In this document: positions 17,486 through 26,747 of the stretch, piece by piece
Numbering within the stretch: position 1 is the stretch's first letter
Layout: every line of letters starts with the position of its first letter
Source of the DNA: Gimesia fumaroli
Lineage (GTDB): Bacteria > Planctomycetota > Planctomycetia > Planctomycetales > Planctomycetaceae
Assembly: GCF_007754425.1 (NCBI RefSeq)
Contig: NZ_CP037452.1
Coordinates: 6,117,164-6,181,163, forward strand
Direction: 5' to 3'
DNA length: 64,000 bases
The notes under the pieces: model-generated
Databases searched by the model: none
Told to the model about the DNA's origin: nothing
Seen by the model: the letters and a program-made list of their open reading frames with translations, nothing else
Program-made: the position numbers and the translations under genes

Positions 17486-18877
17486 ATGAATGAACCAGCT
17501 GAAACCACGGAAGAACTCAACGCAGAACAACAGGATGCCTGGGAGCAGTTGGAGCAGATTGTCGCTGCGAAAGACAGTGAAGCCGCCCGAAGCTATCTGA
17601 AAGAACTGCCACCCGGCGAAGATGCGCGCGTCATGGCACAATTATCAGACGCCGAACAGCACGAATTCATCGCTTTACTCAACGATGAAGATGCAGCACG
17701 CCTGATGGAATCGCTGCCGGAAATACAAGCCGGTCAATTTCTGTCCACTCTGCCGCCAGAAAAAGCCGCGCTTATCTTTGATGAAATGAACAGTGACGAA
17801 CAGGTCGACCTGCTTGATCAACTGACCGAAGAACAATCCGAAGCCATCATCGAACAGATGGACCCCGAAGAAGCCGAGAACGTTCGGTTTCTCGCCCAGT
17901 ACGACAGCCAGTCTGCCGGCGGATTGATGATCACTGAACTCCTCTCCTTTGAAGACTCACAAACTGTCGACGATGTGGTCACCGAACTGCGTCAGAACGC
18001 GGAAGAATATGCGACTTACAACGTCCAATATATCTACGTGATTAATGCAGACGAACAACTGGTGGGCGTGCTCCGCCTGCGTGATCTGTTGATGGCGCCG
18101 CCCGGACGACGGCTGAATAAAATGATGATCGCCAATCCCACCAGCGTACTCGATTCCACCACTCTGCAGGATCTGCAGCACTTTTTCGATTCCCATCCCC
18201 TGTTTGGTCTGCCGGTCGTCGATGCCGACCAGAAACTCGTCGGCGTTGTCCGGCGTGAAGACGTCGAGCACGCAGGCGAAGAACAGGCGGGCCGTACCTT
18301 TCTCCGATTCGCCGGGATTATGGGCGGGGAAGAACTCCGCAGTCTGCCGCTCAAGATTCGCAGTGCGAGAAGGTTATCGTGGCTCAGCATTAATATCCTG
18401 TTGAATATCGTCGCCGCCAGCATCATCGCCATGTATGAAGAAACTCTCGAAAGCGTGATCGCACTGGCGGTCTTTTTACCCATCGTCTCCGACATGAGCG
18501 GCTGTAGCGGAAATCAGTCGATCGCCGTCAGTACCCGGGAACTGGTGCTCGGCGTGATTCGTCCCCGCGACTGGTTTCACGTCTTTCGTAAAGAACTTGG
18601 ACTCGGTCTGGTCAATGGAATCGCCCTCGGTATTCTACTGGGAGGCGTCGCTTATCTCTGGAAAGGGAACCCCTACCTCGGTCTGGTCATCGGCGGTGCA
18701 CTGGCCCTCAACACGCTGATGGCGGTCTGCCTGGGTGCTTTGATCCCTCTTATCCTGAAAGGCTTCAAGCTTGACCCCGCACTCGCCTCCGGCCCGATCC
18801 TGACGACGCTCACCGATATGTGCGGCTTCTTCCTGGTCCTTTCCTTCGCGCAGGCACTTTTGCCCTGGTTAACATGA
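17486..18877 (+). CDS. mgtE: MgtE-family magnesium transporter
   Basis: 463 residues, standard length. Order of domains: N-terminal superhelical MgtE_N domain (about 30-130, with repeats such as LMESLPEIQAGQFLSTLPPE), two CBS domains (about 140-260; VVDADQKLVGVVRREDV), then five transmembrane helices (from ~290) forming the Mg2+ channel, including MSGCSGNQSIAVSTRELVLG where the pore-lining family residues fall. The acidic N-terminal and CBS domains gate the channel by sensing cytosolic Mg2+. GGAG lies 9 bases before the ATG. Convergent with the DUF1552 gene, with only 17 bases between the stops. Confidence 0.95.
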   Translation: MNEPAETTEELNAEQQDAWEQLEQIVAAKDSEAARSYLKELPPGEDARVMAQLSDAEQHEFIALLNDEDAARLMESLPEIQAGQFLSTLPPEKAALIFDEMNSDEQVDLLDQLTEEQSEAIIEQMDPEEAENVRFLAQYDSQSAGGLMITELLSFEDSQTVDDVVTELRQNAEEYATYNVQYIYVINADEQLVGVLRLRDLLMAPPGRRLNKMMIANPTSVLDSTTLQDLQHFFDSHPLFGLPVVDADQKLVGVVRREDVEHAGEEQAGRTFLRFAGIMGGEELRSLPLKIRSARRLSWLSINILLNIVAASIIAMYEETLESVIALAVFLPIVSDMSGCSGNQSIAVSTRELVLGVIRPRDWFHVFRKELGLGLVNGIALGILLGGVAYLWKGNPYLGLVIGGALALNTLMAVCLGALIPLILKGFKLDPALASGPILTTLTDMCGFFLVLSFAQALLPWLT

Positions 18878-18894
18878 CCGTGATCAAAACAAAA

Positions 18895-20238
18895 TTAGAC
18901 CAGCCCGGTCAACGTCGATGTCGAATCCTGGAACCGATCCGTTTCGACTCCCATCGCCTGAATCATCGACAATAGCAGATTACTCAACGGTGGATGCTTC
19001 TCCACATCAAAGGAGAGATGCTGCCCCTGCTTCAATCCCAGCTGCTGTCCGCCGGCAATCAGTGTGGGCAGGTTCTTGGGAGAGTGCTCGCCCCCTTTGC
19101 CCGAGTTCATTCCCGATCCATACATCACAATCGTCTTATCCAGCATGTTGCTCCCCGCTTCCTGCGTTGATTTGAGCAGCGTCATGAACCGTGCCAGCTT
19201 GGACAGATGGAATCGGTCAATCACCGCCAGCTTGTTCAACATCCCGGCATCACCACCATGATGCGACAGTTCGTGGTGATTCTCTCCGCCCCCGCCATAG
19301 CCGCCCGCTTCCCGCGACCATTCAAACGTAATCACGCGCGTGGTATCGGTCGCAAAAGCGAGATAGGAAATTTCGAGCATCACATCAATCCACATCGGCC
19401 GGTCATGCGCATTGCCCGACTGACTGTTGAGCTGCAATCCCACCGGATCGACTTTCGGCTTCGGCACATCAATCCACGATTCCAGACGCGTCACCCGCTG
19501 CTCGGTTTCACGGACCGAATTGAAATACTCGTCCAGTTTCTGCTGGTCTTTCTTCCCCAGTTTTTGGTTGAGCGCATTCGCATCCGAGAGCACACTGTCC
19601 AGAATCGATTTCCGCTCGGCATATCGTTTGAGCGTCGCCTGCTTGCCTGCTTTGGTTTCAGGAACAAACAGTCGTTCAAACAGACGCTGCGCCGAGTTCT
19701 CCGCGGGCATCGGCGTGCCGCTGCGATCAAACGACAGTGTGTGACTGTGCCCCGCGCTACCCGTGCCCGATGCATCGGAAATCTGCAGCGATGGAAATCG
19801 CGTCTGTTTTCCATGATGTTCTGCGACGATCTGATCGGCGGAAACCGTATTCGCATAATCGCTGCCGGGCACCGCCGATAAATCCGCGCCGGTCAACCAG
19901 GTGTCCGCGCCCGCGTGTCCCCCTTTGGAAGACGGATGCCCCACTCCAGAGATAACGCTGAACTCGCGCTGATGTTCTTTGAGTGCTGAGAGTGTTGGTG
20001 AAAGTTGATACGACTTCCCCGACGTCGCAGGCACCCACTCCAGAATATTCACGCCATTAGGTACATAACAGCAGATCATCCGCGGATGCTTTCCCGCCGA
20101 CTGCGTCCAGGCCTTGAATGTGGAAGGCCGGGCATACGCAGAGGGAATCATCGCATCCAGCAGCGGCAGGCTCAAGCAGACTCCCAGCCCTTTCAGCATA
20201 TGCCGCCGCGACATTGGCTCTTGTGGAAATGCAGTCAT
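18895..20238 (-). CDS. DUF1552 domain protein with twin-arginine-like leader
   Basis: I chose 20238 because GGGAG lies about 9 bases upstream; the ATG at 20262 has no site. The leader has SRRHMLKGLGVCLSLPLLDA, a twin-arginine-type signal, so export of a folded protein is likely. The body matches the planctomycete DUF1552 family: PRMICCYVPNGVNILEWVPA, VISGVGHPSSKGGHAGADTW, HHELSHHGG and TIVMYGSGMNSGKGGEHSPK. These read like a sulfatase/alkaline-phosphatase-related fold, but the reaction is not established. It sits 36 bases downstream of a DUF1592 cytochrome-like gene; the two are almost always paired in planctomycetes, so they likely act together. Confidence 0.88.
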   Translation of the reverse strand: MTAFPQEPMSRRHMLKGLGVCLSLPLLDAMIPSAYARPSTFKAWTQSAGKHPRMICCYVPNGVNILEWVPATSGKSYQLSPTLSALKEHQREFSVISGVGHPSSKGGHAGADTWLTGADLSAVPGSDYANTVSADQIVAEHHGKQTRFPSLQISDASGTGSAGHSHTLSFDRSGTPMPAENSAQRLFERLFVPETKAGKQATLKRYAERKSILDSVLSDANALNQKLGKKDQQKLDEYFNSVRETEQRVTRLESWIDVPKPKVDPVGLQLNSQSGNAHDRPMWIDVMLEISYLAFATDTTRVITFEWSREAGGYGGGGENHHELSHHGGDAGMLNKLAVIDRFHLSKLARFMTLLKSTQEAGSNMLDKTIVMYGSGMNSGKGGEHSPKNLPTLIAGGQQLGLKQGQHLSFDVEKHPPLSNLLLSMIQAMGVETDRFQDSTSTLTGLV

Positions 20239-20274
20239 TAACGTGTCTCCCTGCGCCGACATGCGGCGGTTTAA

Positions 20275-22860
20275 TTATTTTGATCGAAACGGCTCTGAGA
20301 GCACCACGAATTTGATCAGCGACCTCAGTGTTGTATCGTTTTCTTTCATCTTGCTCACCGCCCGATCAATGGTCGGATTGTCGGCAACTCCCAACTCGCG
20401 TCCCAACGCATACGTCAGCAGTTTCCCGCTTAAACATTTTAAAAACAGCGTCTCCTGTTTCGACAACGCGTCCCGCAAACCATCCACGCCCTCGAACTTC
20501 ATTCCGTCCGGCATCTGGGCCGACGCATCGATGACCGGATCATTCCGACCAACGCGCCCTTTATAGCCAAAGCCTTCCTGCTCGCGCCATGAACCGGCGG
20601 CGTTGAAATTCTCAAGGGCGAATCCCAGTGGATCAATTTTATTATGGCAGCGTGCGCACTGCGGCAGCTCTCGGTGAATCTCCAGCCGCTTCCGTACCGT
20701 CGCCTTGTCGATGCCGGGCACCTTAGGCGCGATGTCTCCCACGTTCGCCACCGGTAGCCCTGGATCGAGACCGAGCAGATTTTTCATGACCCATGTCCCC
20801 CGCTTGACCGGCGAAGTCCGTGTTCCATTCGACGTAATTGTCAACACAGACGCCTGCGTCACAATCCCGCCGCGATGGACGCCTGCGGGCACATTCACGC
20901 GGCGAAAGTGATCTCCTTTCACTCCCGGAATCCCGTAAAAGCGGGCCATACGTTCGTTGATCACCACAAACTCGGAGCTCACCAAATTCATCACGTTGAG
21001 ATCATGCTGCAGGATCTCAGAGAAAAATGCCTCTGACTCCGCGACCATCGACGTTTCCAGATGGCGATCATAGCGGGGATATAAATCGGCGGCCGGCGGA
21101 TTCGCGCCCACTTCCCGCAGACCCAGCCATTGGCCGGCAAAGTTTTTCGTGAACGCGCTCGCCCGCGGATCGGCCAGCATCCGGTCGACCTGTCGATTTA
21201 ATTCTGTCGGCTGCGTTAACCTGCCATTCGCGGCGGCACTCAGCAGTTCTTCATCCGGCATCGTTGACCAGAGAAAATACGACAGCCGCGAGGCCAGTTC
21301 ATAGTCGTTTAATTTTCTTGATCCCGTCTGACCATCTCCCGTCGTTCGCGGCGTTTCCGCCAGATACAGAAAATGCGGAGAGATTAACACCGCCGACAAA
21401 GGCACCTTGAGGGCCGTGATAAAGGACGGAGCCTCTTTCCGCGCAGCGACAAACAGTTTCAGTTTCGCGTCGATCTCCTCTTCAGTCACAGGCCGACGAT
21501 AGGCACGCCGCATCAGCCGCCCGAGGATTTCTTTCGCTGCAGCCCGCTCATCGCGGGGCTTGTTCGCATGCTTCCCCATGATCTGCCGATGACTGGCCGG
21601 CGGCCACATTTCATAGTGCGGCCCCTCAATTTCGATCCAGTCCACATACAGTTCCGGGCGGGCGAACTCATCGCCGGTCTGCATCCAGAAATTCTCCAGT
21701 ACGCGGGGAATATCATAGGCATATTCAATCGTCACCCCCGCCTTTTCAGTCGTGAAGTAGCCGGGAAACTCATACACTTTGGGATTTGAGAGCGGCGCGT
21801 CGACATCCAGCTCAGCCAGCACTTTCGGTTGTCCCCCCAGATGCTGTGTGAATTTCAACCGTGGCGCACCATAGTCGTACATCGGATCGGTTCGGAAATG
21901 TTCCAGGTCGCGTTCGAACTGCTGTGCCGTCCATTTCGCCCCTTTGGGGTTCTTACGGTTCTGCTGTTCCATCCGATATTGCAGCGCCGCTTTCGCAGAA
22001 GCCACCACTGCCGCCCGATCAGGAACTTTCCCGGCAGCGCGAATGCGAATCAGATAAGAGCCGGCGTAAGGCAGCTTGAAATCCCGCGCATTAAGTTTTT
22101 TATCCCAACGATTGTGATGCAGAACCTTGAACCCGTTCTCTACCGGATTCTTACCGCCGTTGACAATGATGCGCTGGCCATCGTAATTAACCCGGTTCCG
22201 ATCCGAGTCGCCCGAATCGGGTTGAATCCGCCATTTCAAAACGGGGGGCTGACTCGTTTCGACCAGCGCCAGATCCAGTATCTTCCGTGCGGCTTCCAGA
22301 TAGAGTTCCAGATGCAGGGGCGAGAGAGTGAGTGCCCCGCCGTTATTATCAAAGCCTCCGGCAGGCGGGTCCTGCGGGAAACCGGCCGGATCAAAGTCCA
22401 CGCCGACGAGATCCCGAATCGTATTCCGATACTCGGCCCGATTCAGCCGCCGCAGCACAATCGAAGAATCCCGTTTGGATAGCTCGGCTTTGACAATCTG
22501 CCCCGTGATCCAGTCGACGACCTGCGCGACCTCAGCGGCCCGAGGCGCCCGCTCCCCTTCGGGCGGCATCTCGTGACCGTTGAGCACATTGACGATCTCT
22601 TCCCACTTCGCTTTACTCGCCGGATCTGAAAAATCATTCGCGAGGCTCGCATCCACGCGAAACTCGTTGTCTTTACTCCCCGCCTTGTGGCACTTCAAAC
22701 AATAGGACTGAAAAAACGGCGTCACCGTCTTCCGAAACCCACCCGCATCAACGGCGGATACCGAAGCCTGCCCCCAAGCCAGATCAGACCGTCCGTCACA
22801 ACCTGCCAGCAGGAAAACAGCCAGAACCAAACATCGAAACAACCAGGACATGAAGCGCAT
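20275..22860 (-). CDS. DUF1592/DUF1588/DUF1585 planctomycete cytochrome-like lipoprotein
   Basis: About 861 residues. The start is uncertain: 22860 (MRFMSWLF) or 22851 (MSWLF) both give a lipoprotein signal ending LLAGC; a TTG at 22884 is less likely. A single c-type haem motif CLKCH is near residue 50, followed by the DUF1587, DUF1595, DUF1592, DUF1588 and DUF1585 blocks in order (LRRLNRAEYRNTIRDLVGVD; LSYFLWSTMPDEELLSAAAN; TSPVKRGTWVMKNLLG; CARCHNKIDPLGFALENF, a second CxxCH; YALGRELG). It is predicted to be anchored outside the membrane and to carry haem. The enzymatic role of the family is undefined. First gene of a two-gene unit with the DUF1552 protein. Confidence 0.9.
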   Translation of the reverse strand: MRFMSWLFRCLVLAVFLLAGCDGRSDLAWGQASVSAVDAGGFRKTVTPFFQSYCLKCHKAGSKDNEFRVDASLANDFSDPASKAKWEEIVNVLNGHEMPPEGERAPRAAEVAQVVDWITGQIVKAELSKRDSSIVLRRLNRAEYRNTIRDLVGVDFDPAGFPQDPPAGGFDNNGGALTLSPLHLELYLEAARKILDLALVETSQPPVLKWRIQPDSGDSDRNRVNYDGQRIIVNGGKNPVENGFKVLHHNRWDKKLNARDFKLPYAGSYLIRIRAAGKVPDRAAVVASAKAALQYRMEQQNRKNPKGAKWTAQQFERDLEHFRTDPMYDYGAPRLKFTQHLGGQPKVLAELDVDAPLSNPKVYEFPGYFTTEKAGVTIEYAYDIPRVLENFWMQTGDEFARPELYVDWIEIEGPHYEMWPPASHRQIMGKHANKPRDERAAAKEILGRLMRRAYRRPVTEEEIDAKLKLFVAARKEAPSFITALKVPLSAVLISPHFLYLAETPRTTGDGQTGSRKLNDYELASRLSYFLWSTMPDEELLSAAANGRLTQPTELNRQVDRMLADPRASAFTKNFAGQWLGLREVGANPPAADLYPRYDRHLETSMVAESEAFFSEILQHDLNVMNLVSSEFVVINERMARFYGIPGVKGDHFRRVNVPAGVHRGGIVTQASVLTITSNGTRTSPVKRGTWVMKNLLGLDPGLPVANVGDIAPKVPGIDKATVRKRLEIHRELPQCARCHNKIDPLGFALENFNAAGSWREQEGFGYKGRVGRNDPVIDASAQMPDGMKFEGVDGLRDALSKQETLFLKCLSGKLLTYALGRELGVADNPTIDRAVSKMKENDTTLRSLIKFVVLSEPFRSK

Positions 22861-23217
22861 TCCTGTATTATCAGACCAGATCAAGAAAAGGAAAACACCC
22901 AGGCACCTCCCGCGTAAAAAGGAACCACCGCAGGTAATTCGTCATTCTAAATCACTCTGCGACAAATTCATCATATTTTTTGGGGAAATATGAATATCAG
23001 GATGACTTTTCGAAGAGAACTGTCTGATAGGGCATCAACTGAATTTCCATTAACTTAGCAGTAGAGGATCAGCATTGTTGATATGAGCTGATTCTGATGA
23101 ATAGAATAAGACGTCAGGAAATTTTGATTTGAACGCAGCCCCCTTTCTTGTTTCCAAGTCTGGCAACAGGCATACTTTAAATAAATCCATCAAACCACAC
23201 TTCGAATCGCCGCCTTT
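22861..23217. other. Divergent gap with one dispersed-repeat copy
   Basis: Non-coding segment between the minus-strand DUF1592 gene and the plus-strand ZIP-like gene. It contains the first copy of the region's short repeat at 23121-23155. No RNA gene seen. Confidence 0.4.
23121..23155 (+). repeat. Dispersed short repeat, copy 1
   Basis: TTTTGATTTGAACGCAG then CCCCCTTTCTTGTTTCC. Matches copies at 24067, 24697 and 27567 in the order TTGA(A/T)TTGA, a C-rich run, TTT and an AT tail. Confidence 0.6.
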
Positions 23218-24012
23218 ATGCTTTCAGTAATCCAATGGGTTCATCTCTTCATTATCTTGTTGATTGCTTTTGCCGGGGGGTATTTTCCATTTGTCAAACC
23301 GGGACAGGTCCGCACGAATGGGGGCTTCCCGCGAGGGGAAGCGTTTTCTTCCGGCGTTTTTCTTGCGCTTTCATTGACAATGTTACTCCCCGCCTCCTTT
23401 CACATTTTTCAACAGCAGCTTCCCGAAATCAATTATCCCATCGGTTCCGTCATTGCCATCATTGCCTTTTTAGGACTGCTTGCGATGGAGCACATGACGA
23501 TGCATTCCATCGAGAGAGAACGAATCAAGATCCAAAATGGACGGCTGCCTGCACGCATCCCGCTGGTCATGACAACGATGATCGCACTTCCCTCATTCTT
23601 TTTAGGCACATCCCTGGGAATGAGTGACAATACCGATGCGACATTAATCTTCTTCGCGATTATTCTCCATAAAGGAACAGCGGCCTTTGCCTTGATGCTC
23701 ACAATGGTTCGCAGCACGCTCTCTCGATCGCAAACAGTCATTCTATTTACTGCTTTTGCGTTGATCACTCCGCTGGGAATACTTTTTGGTGGATTCATTC
23801 ACAATGAACTTTCCCTTTCTGCCGCAATAATCAAAGCCATCGTGCTTTCACTGGGAGCCGGCACGTTCCTCTATATGGGTACGCTGCACGAAATGAAACA
23901 TGCTTCGTTAATTGAACACTGTGGAAAAAGAAGTTGCTTTCTGGCGATGGTTGCCGGCCTGATTATCACAGCTTTCGTGCGCTTCGTGATGGGCGAAGCA
24001 CATCATTTTTAA
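23218..24012 (+). CDS. ZIP-like metal cation transporter
   Basis: 264 residues with about eight hydrophobic helices. Features of ZIP permeases: SSGVFLALSLTMLLPASFHI (helix near residue 45-65), ILHKGTAAFALMLTMVRS in the helix IV position where ZIPs carry the conserved H and polar residues, and GAGTFLYMGTLHEMKHAS near the C-terminus in the helix V/VIII region with histidines and glutamate. The canonical HEIPE motif is replaced by LHKGTAA, so metal choice (Zn, Fe or Mn) is unknown. No strong ribosome site precedes the ATG. Monocistronic. Confidence 0.75.
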   Translation: MLSVIQWVHLFIILLIAFAGGYFPFVKPGQVRTNGGFPRGEAFSSGVFLALSLTMLLPASFHIFQQQLPEINYPIGSVIAIIAFLGLLAMEHMTMHSIERERIKIQNGRLPARIPLVMTTMIALPSFFLGTSLGMSDNTDATLIFFAIILHKGTAAFALMLTMVRSTLSRSQTVILFTAFALITPLGILFGGFIHNELSLSAAIIKAIVLSLGAGTFLYMGTLHEMKHASLIEHCGKRSCFLAMVAGLIITAFVRFVMGEAHHF

Positions 24013-24066
24013 ACGTCTGGCTAATCGGGATTCACAGACTATGAGAAGAGAAAAATGGTCAGGAAT

Positions 24067-24100
24067 TATTGAATTGAGTCCAGCCCCCTTTCATATTTCC
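24067..24100 (+). repeat. Dispersed short repeat, copy 2
   Basis: Contains GAATTGAGTCCAGCCCCCTT, the clearest version of the regional repeat, followed by TCATATTTCC. Confidence 0.7.
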
Positions 24101-24232
24101 CGACAGAAATTGCACATTTATGAATTTCTAATTGATCCAATGTGACTTTAGTTTCGTTTTTTAAACAGTAGTCATAAACGGTGTTCATGATCTTGCCCTG
24201 AAACACCAATGAATTTTTGACGAAAGAAAAAC

Positions 24233-24580
24233 ATGAATAATAAACGGTTGCTATTTACCAGCTTTGGTCTACTGATTGCCCTTTCAGGATGTGTCTCTAA
24301 AATAAATTCTGAGACGTCGCAAAGTGAATCCTCTAAGATATCGCGTGACGGACTGCATCAATGGATTGGTAAGGAAGTAAACATCCAGTTCAGACGTGAT
24401 GCACTTGGAGTCGCTGCACCATTGCCGGTGAGCCCGACAACAAGCTCGTTAAATGGTGCAAAAACAAGTATTTCTGGCAAATTAATATGCGTAGATTCAA
24501 AAGGTCTTGTGATTGGCACAGAAAGGCGTCCCACGTGGGTACCCCGCGAGGTGATTCTCTTAGTTGAAGCAAAACTCTGA
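24233..24580 (+). CDS. Small lipoprotein of unknown function
   Basis: 115 residues. The N-terminus MNNKRLLFTSFGLLIALSGC is a lipoprotein signal with lipobox ALSGC. The mature part has a serine-rich linker, then a small domain (LHQWIGKEVNIQFRRDALGV and ISGKLICVDSKGLVIGTERR) reminiscent of small beta-barrel folds that bind ligands or nucleic acid, without a recognised family. A GAAAG site precedes the ATG. The gene is followed by a hairpin and sits among dispersed repeats. Confidence 0.65.
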   Translation: MNNKRLLFTSFGLLIALSGCVSKINSETSQSESSKISRDGLHQWIGKEVNIQFRRDALGVAAPLPVSPTTSSLNGAKTSISGKLICVDSKGLVIGTERRPTWVPREVILLVEAKL

Positions 24581-24587
24581 ATGAATG

Positions 24588-24620
24588 GGCATACCAGGAA
24601 GCACGGTGCTTCATCATGCC
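24588..24620 (+). terminator. Hairpin after the small lipoprotein gene
   Basis: GGCAT...GAAGC(ACGGT)GCTTC...ATGCC forms a stem 7 bases after the stop. There is no strong T tract, so terminator function is uncertain. Confidence 0.4.
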
Positions 24621-24696
24621 AATCTCCACCACCCCGTTTTTAACCTGACTTTGAATATAGCTGCCAGCCTCTGGGGGCTGCTAAAGTGTTCCGAAG

Positions 24697-24725
24697 TTTT
24701 GAATTGAGTCCAGACCCCTTTAATG
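24697..24725 (+). repeat. Dispersed short repeat, copy 3
   Basis: Contains TTTTGAATTGAGTCCAGACC followed by CCTTTAATG. Same orientation as copies 1, 2 and 4. Confidence 0.7.
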
Positions 24726-24831
24726 TTGTCGAGTGAATCAGCAGAATGAAAGGACGGTAGAATTGCGGACTATGGTGAGACAGCGGTTTGAGTCTGAATT
24801 TTGGGTTTGAAATAGGAGAAACCTTGTGAAC

Positions 24832-25338
24832 TTAATCTGGCCCCTCAATTGATTTGGGGGGTATAACTTCAACATTAGCATTATATTTATATTTCAGTTC
24901 ATCAATTACATCCTGCAGTAGTTCCACTGCTTCCTCTACATCATAATCCTTTACCATATGATAAAGCTGATCGTCTTTCTGTTGGATTTCCTTTTTCGCG
25001 GTTTCGGAGTCAATTTGATTAGCTTCTGCAATTATTTTTTTTGCTTCAGCTTGTTTCATTTCGTAGTTCCCCTTGGCTTCCAGCAACCTAGCTTTGGCAT
25101 CCATTAATTTCGCCTCGTGTTCTACTTCTTCTATCCGGACTTTCGCTTCTGCAAATCGATCTACGAGATAGAGTGATTTCATTCCAAATAAACTTCGTAT
25201 CGTATCGATAAATCCTTTATTTTTAGCGACAGGTTGATTTTCATCGACGGAAATCAACTCATTTTTTTGAACGATCTGTAACTCTTCAACTTCGCCGTCA
25301 TTTAAGACCGGGTCATCTTCATAGGGAGTCATACTCAT
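24832..25338 (-). CDS. Coiled-coil protein of unknown function, partner of the Ala-rich protein
   Basis: 168 residues. GGGGAG precedes the ATG with good spacing. The first ~55 residues are polar and acidic; RSLFGMKSLYLVDRFAEAKV begins a long charged coiled coil (about 60-125; EHEAKLMDAKARLLEAKGNY). The C-terminus is a compact helical/beta end (YDVEEAVELLQDVIDELKYK). No signal peptide or membrane helix. The start codon shares one base with the stop of the upstream gene, so the two are translationally coupled and their products probably interact. The stop lies next to a weak copy of the regional repeat. Family not recognised. Confidence 0.65.
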   Translation of the reverse strand: MSMTPYEDDPVLNDGEVEELQIVQKNELISVDENQPVAKNKGFIDTIRSLFGMKSLYLVDRFAEAKVRIEEVEHEAKLMDAKARLLEAKGNYEMKQAEAKKIIAEANQIDSETAKKEIQQKDDQLYHMVKDYDVEEAVELLQDVIDELKYKYNANVEVIPPKSIEGPD

Positions 25339-26108
25339 CAGATCAACTCCCCCTTCAGTATACGAAATTTTTCACCAGCAATTTCTAATCCAGGTCCCCC
25401 ATGAGCTTTAAATAACGCATTTAGAGCAATATATAAATCAGTGATTAACTCAGAGGGTGCGTCACCTGGATCAATATAAACTGAAAGTTCTTCTCCAAGA
25501 TCAATCTCTATATTCTCACCCGACTCCCCCCCCCATCCAGCTATCGTTTTGTTAAACATTGCTTTAGCTTTGATATACCAATCAGGTGCAGCCCCTCCCC
25601 AGAGATCCCCCAGCGGACCGGTTTCTGAGGCATCGGAAACTTCTGTTTCCATTTCTGCCAACCGTAAGTAATCCTTTCTGGCGGCGATCGCGGCATGAGA
25701 TGCTCTGGATGCTAAAGCGGCGGCGTTCGCGGCGTTCGCGGCGTCAGAAGCATTGTGCCTGGCAGCGTTGTAAGCAGCACTTGCTGCGCTGGCGGCAGCA
25801 TTGGCAGCGTTGGCAGAGGCAATGGCGTTGGAATCGCTGGAAGCGTTGGCAGCTTCGTAGGCGACATAAGCGGCTTCATATGCGGCTTTGGCGTCAGCTT
25901 CGGTGTAGCCTGAGTAAGCCAGTATTCTATATGCCGCTCTCAGTTGAATAATGGCCTCTTTGTATTCTGCTGTTGGTTTTTCCCATAGGGCCCACACCGG
26001 TTGAACCCTCAACGCGCAACGAATGGCATAGACTGCTATTGAAGCTAAGGGAAGATCTCTAAGATCTCCTTTTCCGGGTAACTCGATATCTTCACTCACA
26101 ACAATCAC
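25338..26108 (-). CDS. Alanine-rich helical protein of unknown function
   Basis: Up to 256 residues; both a GTG at 26108 and a GTG at 26099 are possible, and AGGTGA fits the second better. Residues ~30-85 form a helical domain (PLASIAVYAIRCALRVQPVW). Residues ~85-170 are a low-complexity Ala/Asn/Ser helix built of AANA and AAY units (NAIASANAANAAASAASAAY). The last ~80 residues are a globular acidic end (ELSVYIDPGDAPSELITDLY). It resembles long soluble helices of scaffold proteins, but no family is recognised. First gene of a coupled pair with the coiled-coil protein. Confidence 0.65.
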   Translation of the reverse strand: MIVVSEDIELPGKGDLRDLPLASIAVYAIRCALRVQPVWALWEKPTAEYKEAIIQLRAAYRILAYSGYTEADAKAAYEAAYVAYEAANASSDSNAIASANAANAAASAASAAYNAARHNASDAANAANAAALASRASHAAIAARKDYLRLAEMETEVSDASETGPLGDLWGGAAPDWYIKAKAMFNKTIAGWGGESGENIEIDLGEELSVYIDPGDAPSELITDLYIALNALFKAHGGPGLEIAGEKFRILKGELI

Positions 26109-26492
26109 CTGTTTTGAAAGCGTGCCTGCTTTTGCTATTGAGAAATGTAGCTTTATTGTTCAGTCTGAATGTGTACATTTCAAGTCTCAGGTGTACTGGA
26201 TTATTTCCCAGGAAATAATGCGGCTCTCAACCTACCAGAAAACAATCTGAAAAATCATTTCAGTTTTGCATTGCGGACCTCTGAACGTTTGATATACTTT
26301 GGGCCAACCTACTCCCCTATTCGCCAGGTGGCGGCCGCGTGTGATCTGCTGTAGATGATCACGATCGATAATTCATATCCGCGTTTCTTTTTGGTCTGTT
26401 CGGAATCTGGACCATCACAACCAAGGAAGTCAATCACGGGAATTTTGCGCGCCTGTGATTGAGTCTTTACTCCTGCGCACCGAGGCGAGATC
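26109..26492. other. Gap between the Ala-rich gene and a possible wHTH gene
   Basis: 384 bases between divergent genes. Only short frames without ribosome sites. It should carry the promoter of the Ala-rich/coiled-coil pair. Confidence 0.4.
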
Positions 26493-26747
26493 ATGCCCCA
26501 CTTTGTACGAATTTTAAACAGAAGAAATCACCGCGTCTTCGAGGCCATTAAGAAGCACGTTGAAGAAGTACACGACGGGATCACCTTTGATTCCTTATGC
26601 CTCTCCCTAAGACAGAATCGAACTTCGTTACTCACGTCTATAAACATCCTGAAACGTCACAAATTCATTTCTCAGTGTGATCGCCACAGATATCACCCCG
26701 TTGACCGGACGCCGCTTTTGATGCCATTTCGGGGAATGGTTCGCTAA
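26493..26747 (+). CDS. Possible small winged-helix-like protein
   Basis: 84 residues; GGCGAG lies a few bases before the ATG. The middle (VFEAIKKHVEEVHDGITFDS and RTSLLTSINILKRHKFIS) has the helix pattern of a small winged-helix DNA-binding domain of the kind found in LexA-like or MarR-like regulators, with a basic flank (RHRYHP). No neighbour gives a role. It could be a chance frame. Confidence 0.35.
   Translation: MPHFVRILNRRNHRVFEAIKKHVEEVHDGITFDSLCLSLRQNRTSLLTSINILKRHKFISQCDRHRYHPVDRTPLLMPFRGMVR

Noticed and set aside
25586..25951. A 121-codon plus-strand frame rich in Arg/Trp/Gln
   Set aside because: It is the reverse complement of the alanine-rich codon tract.
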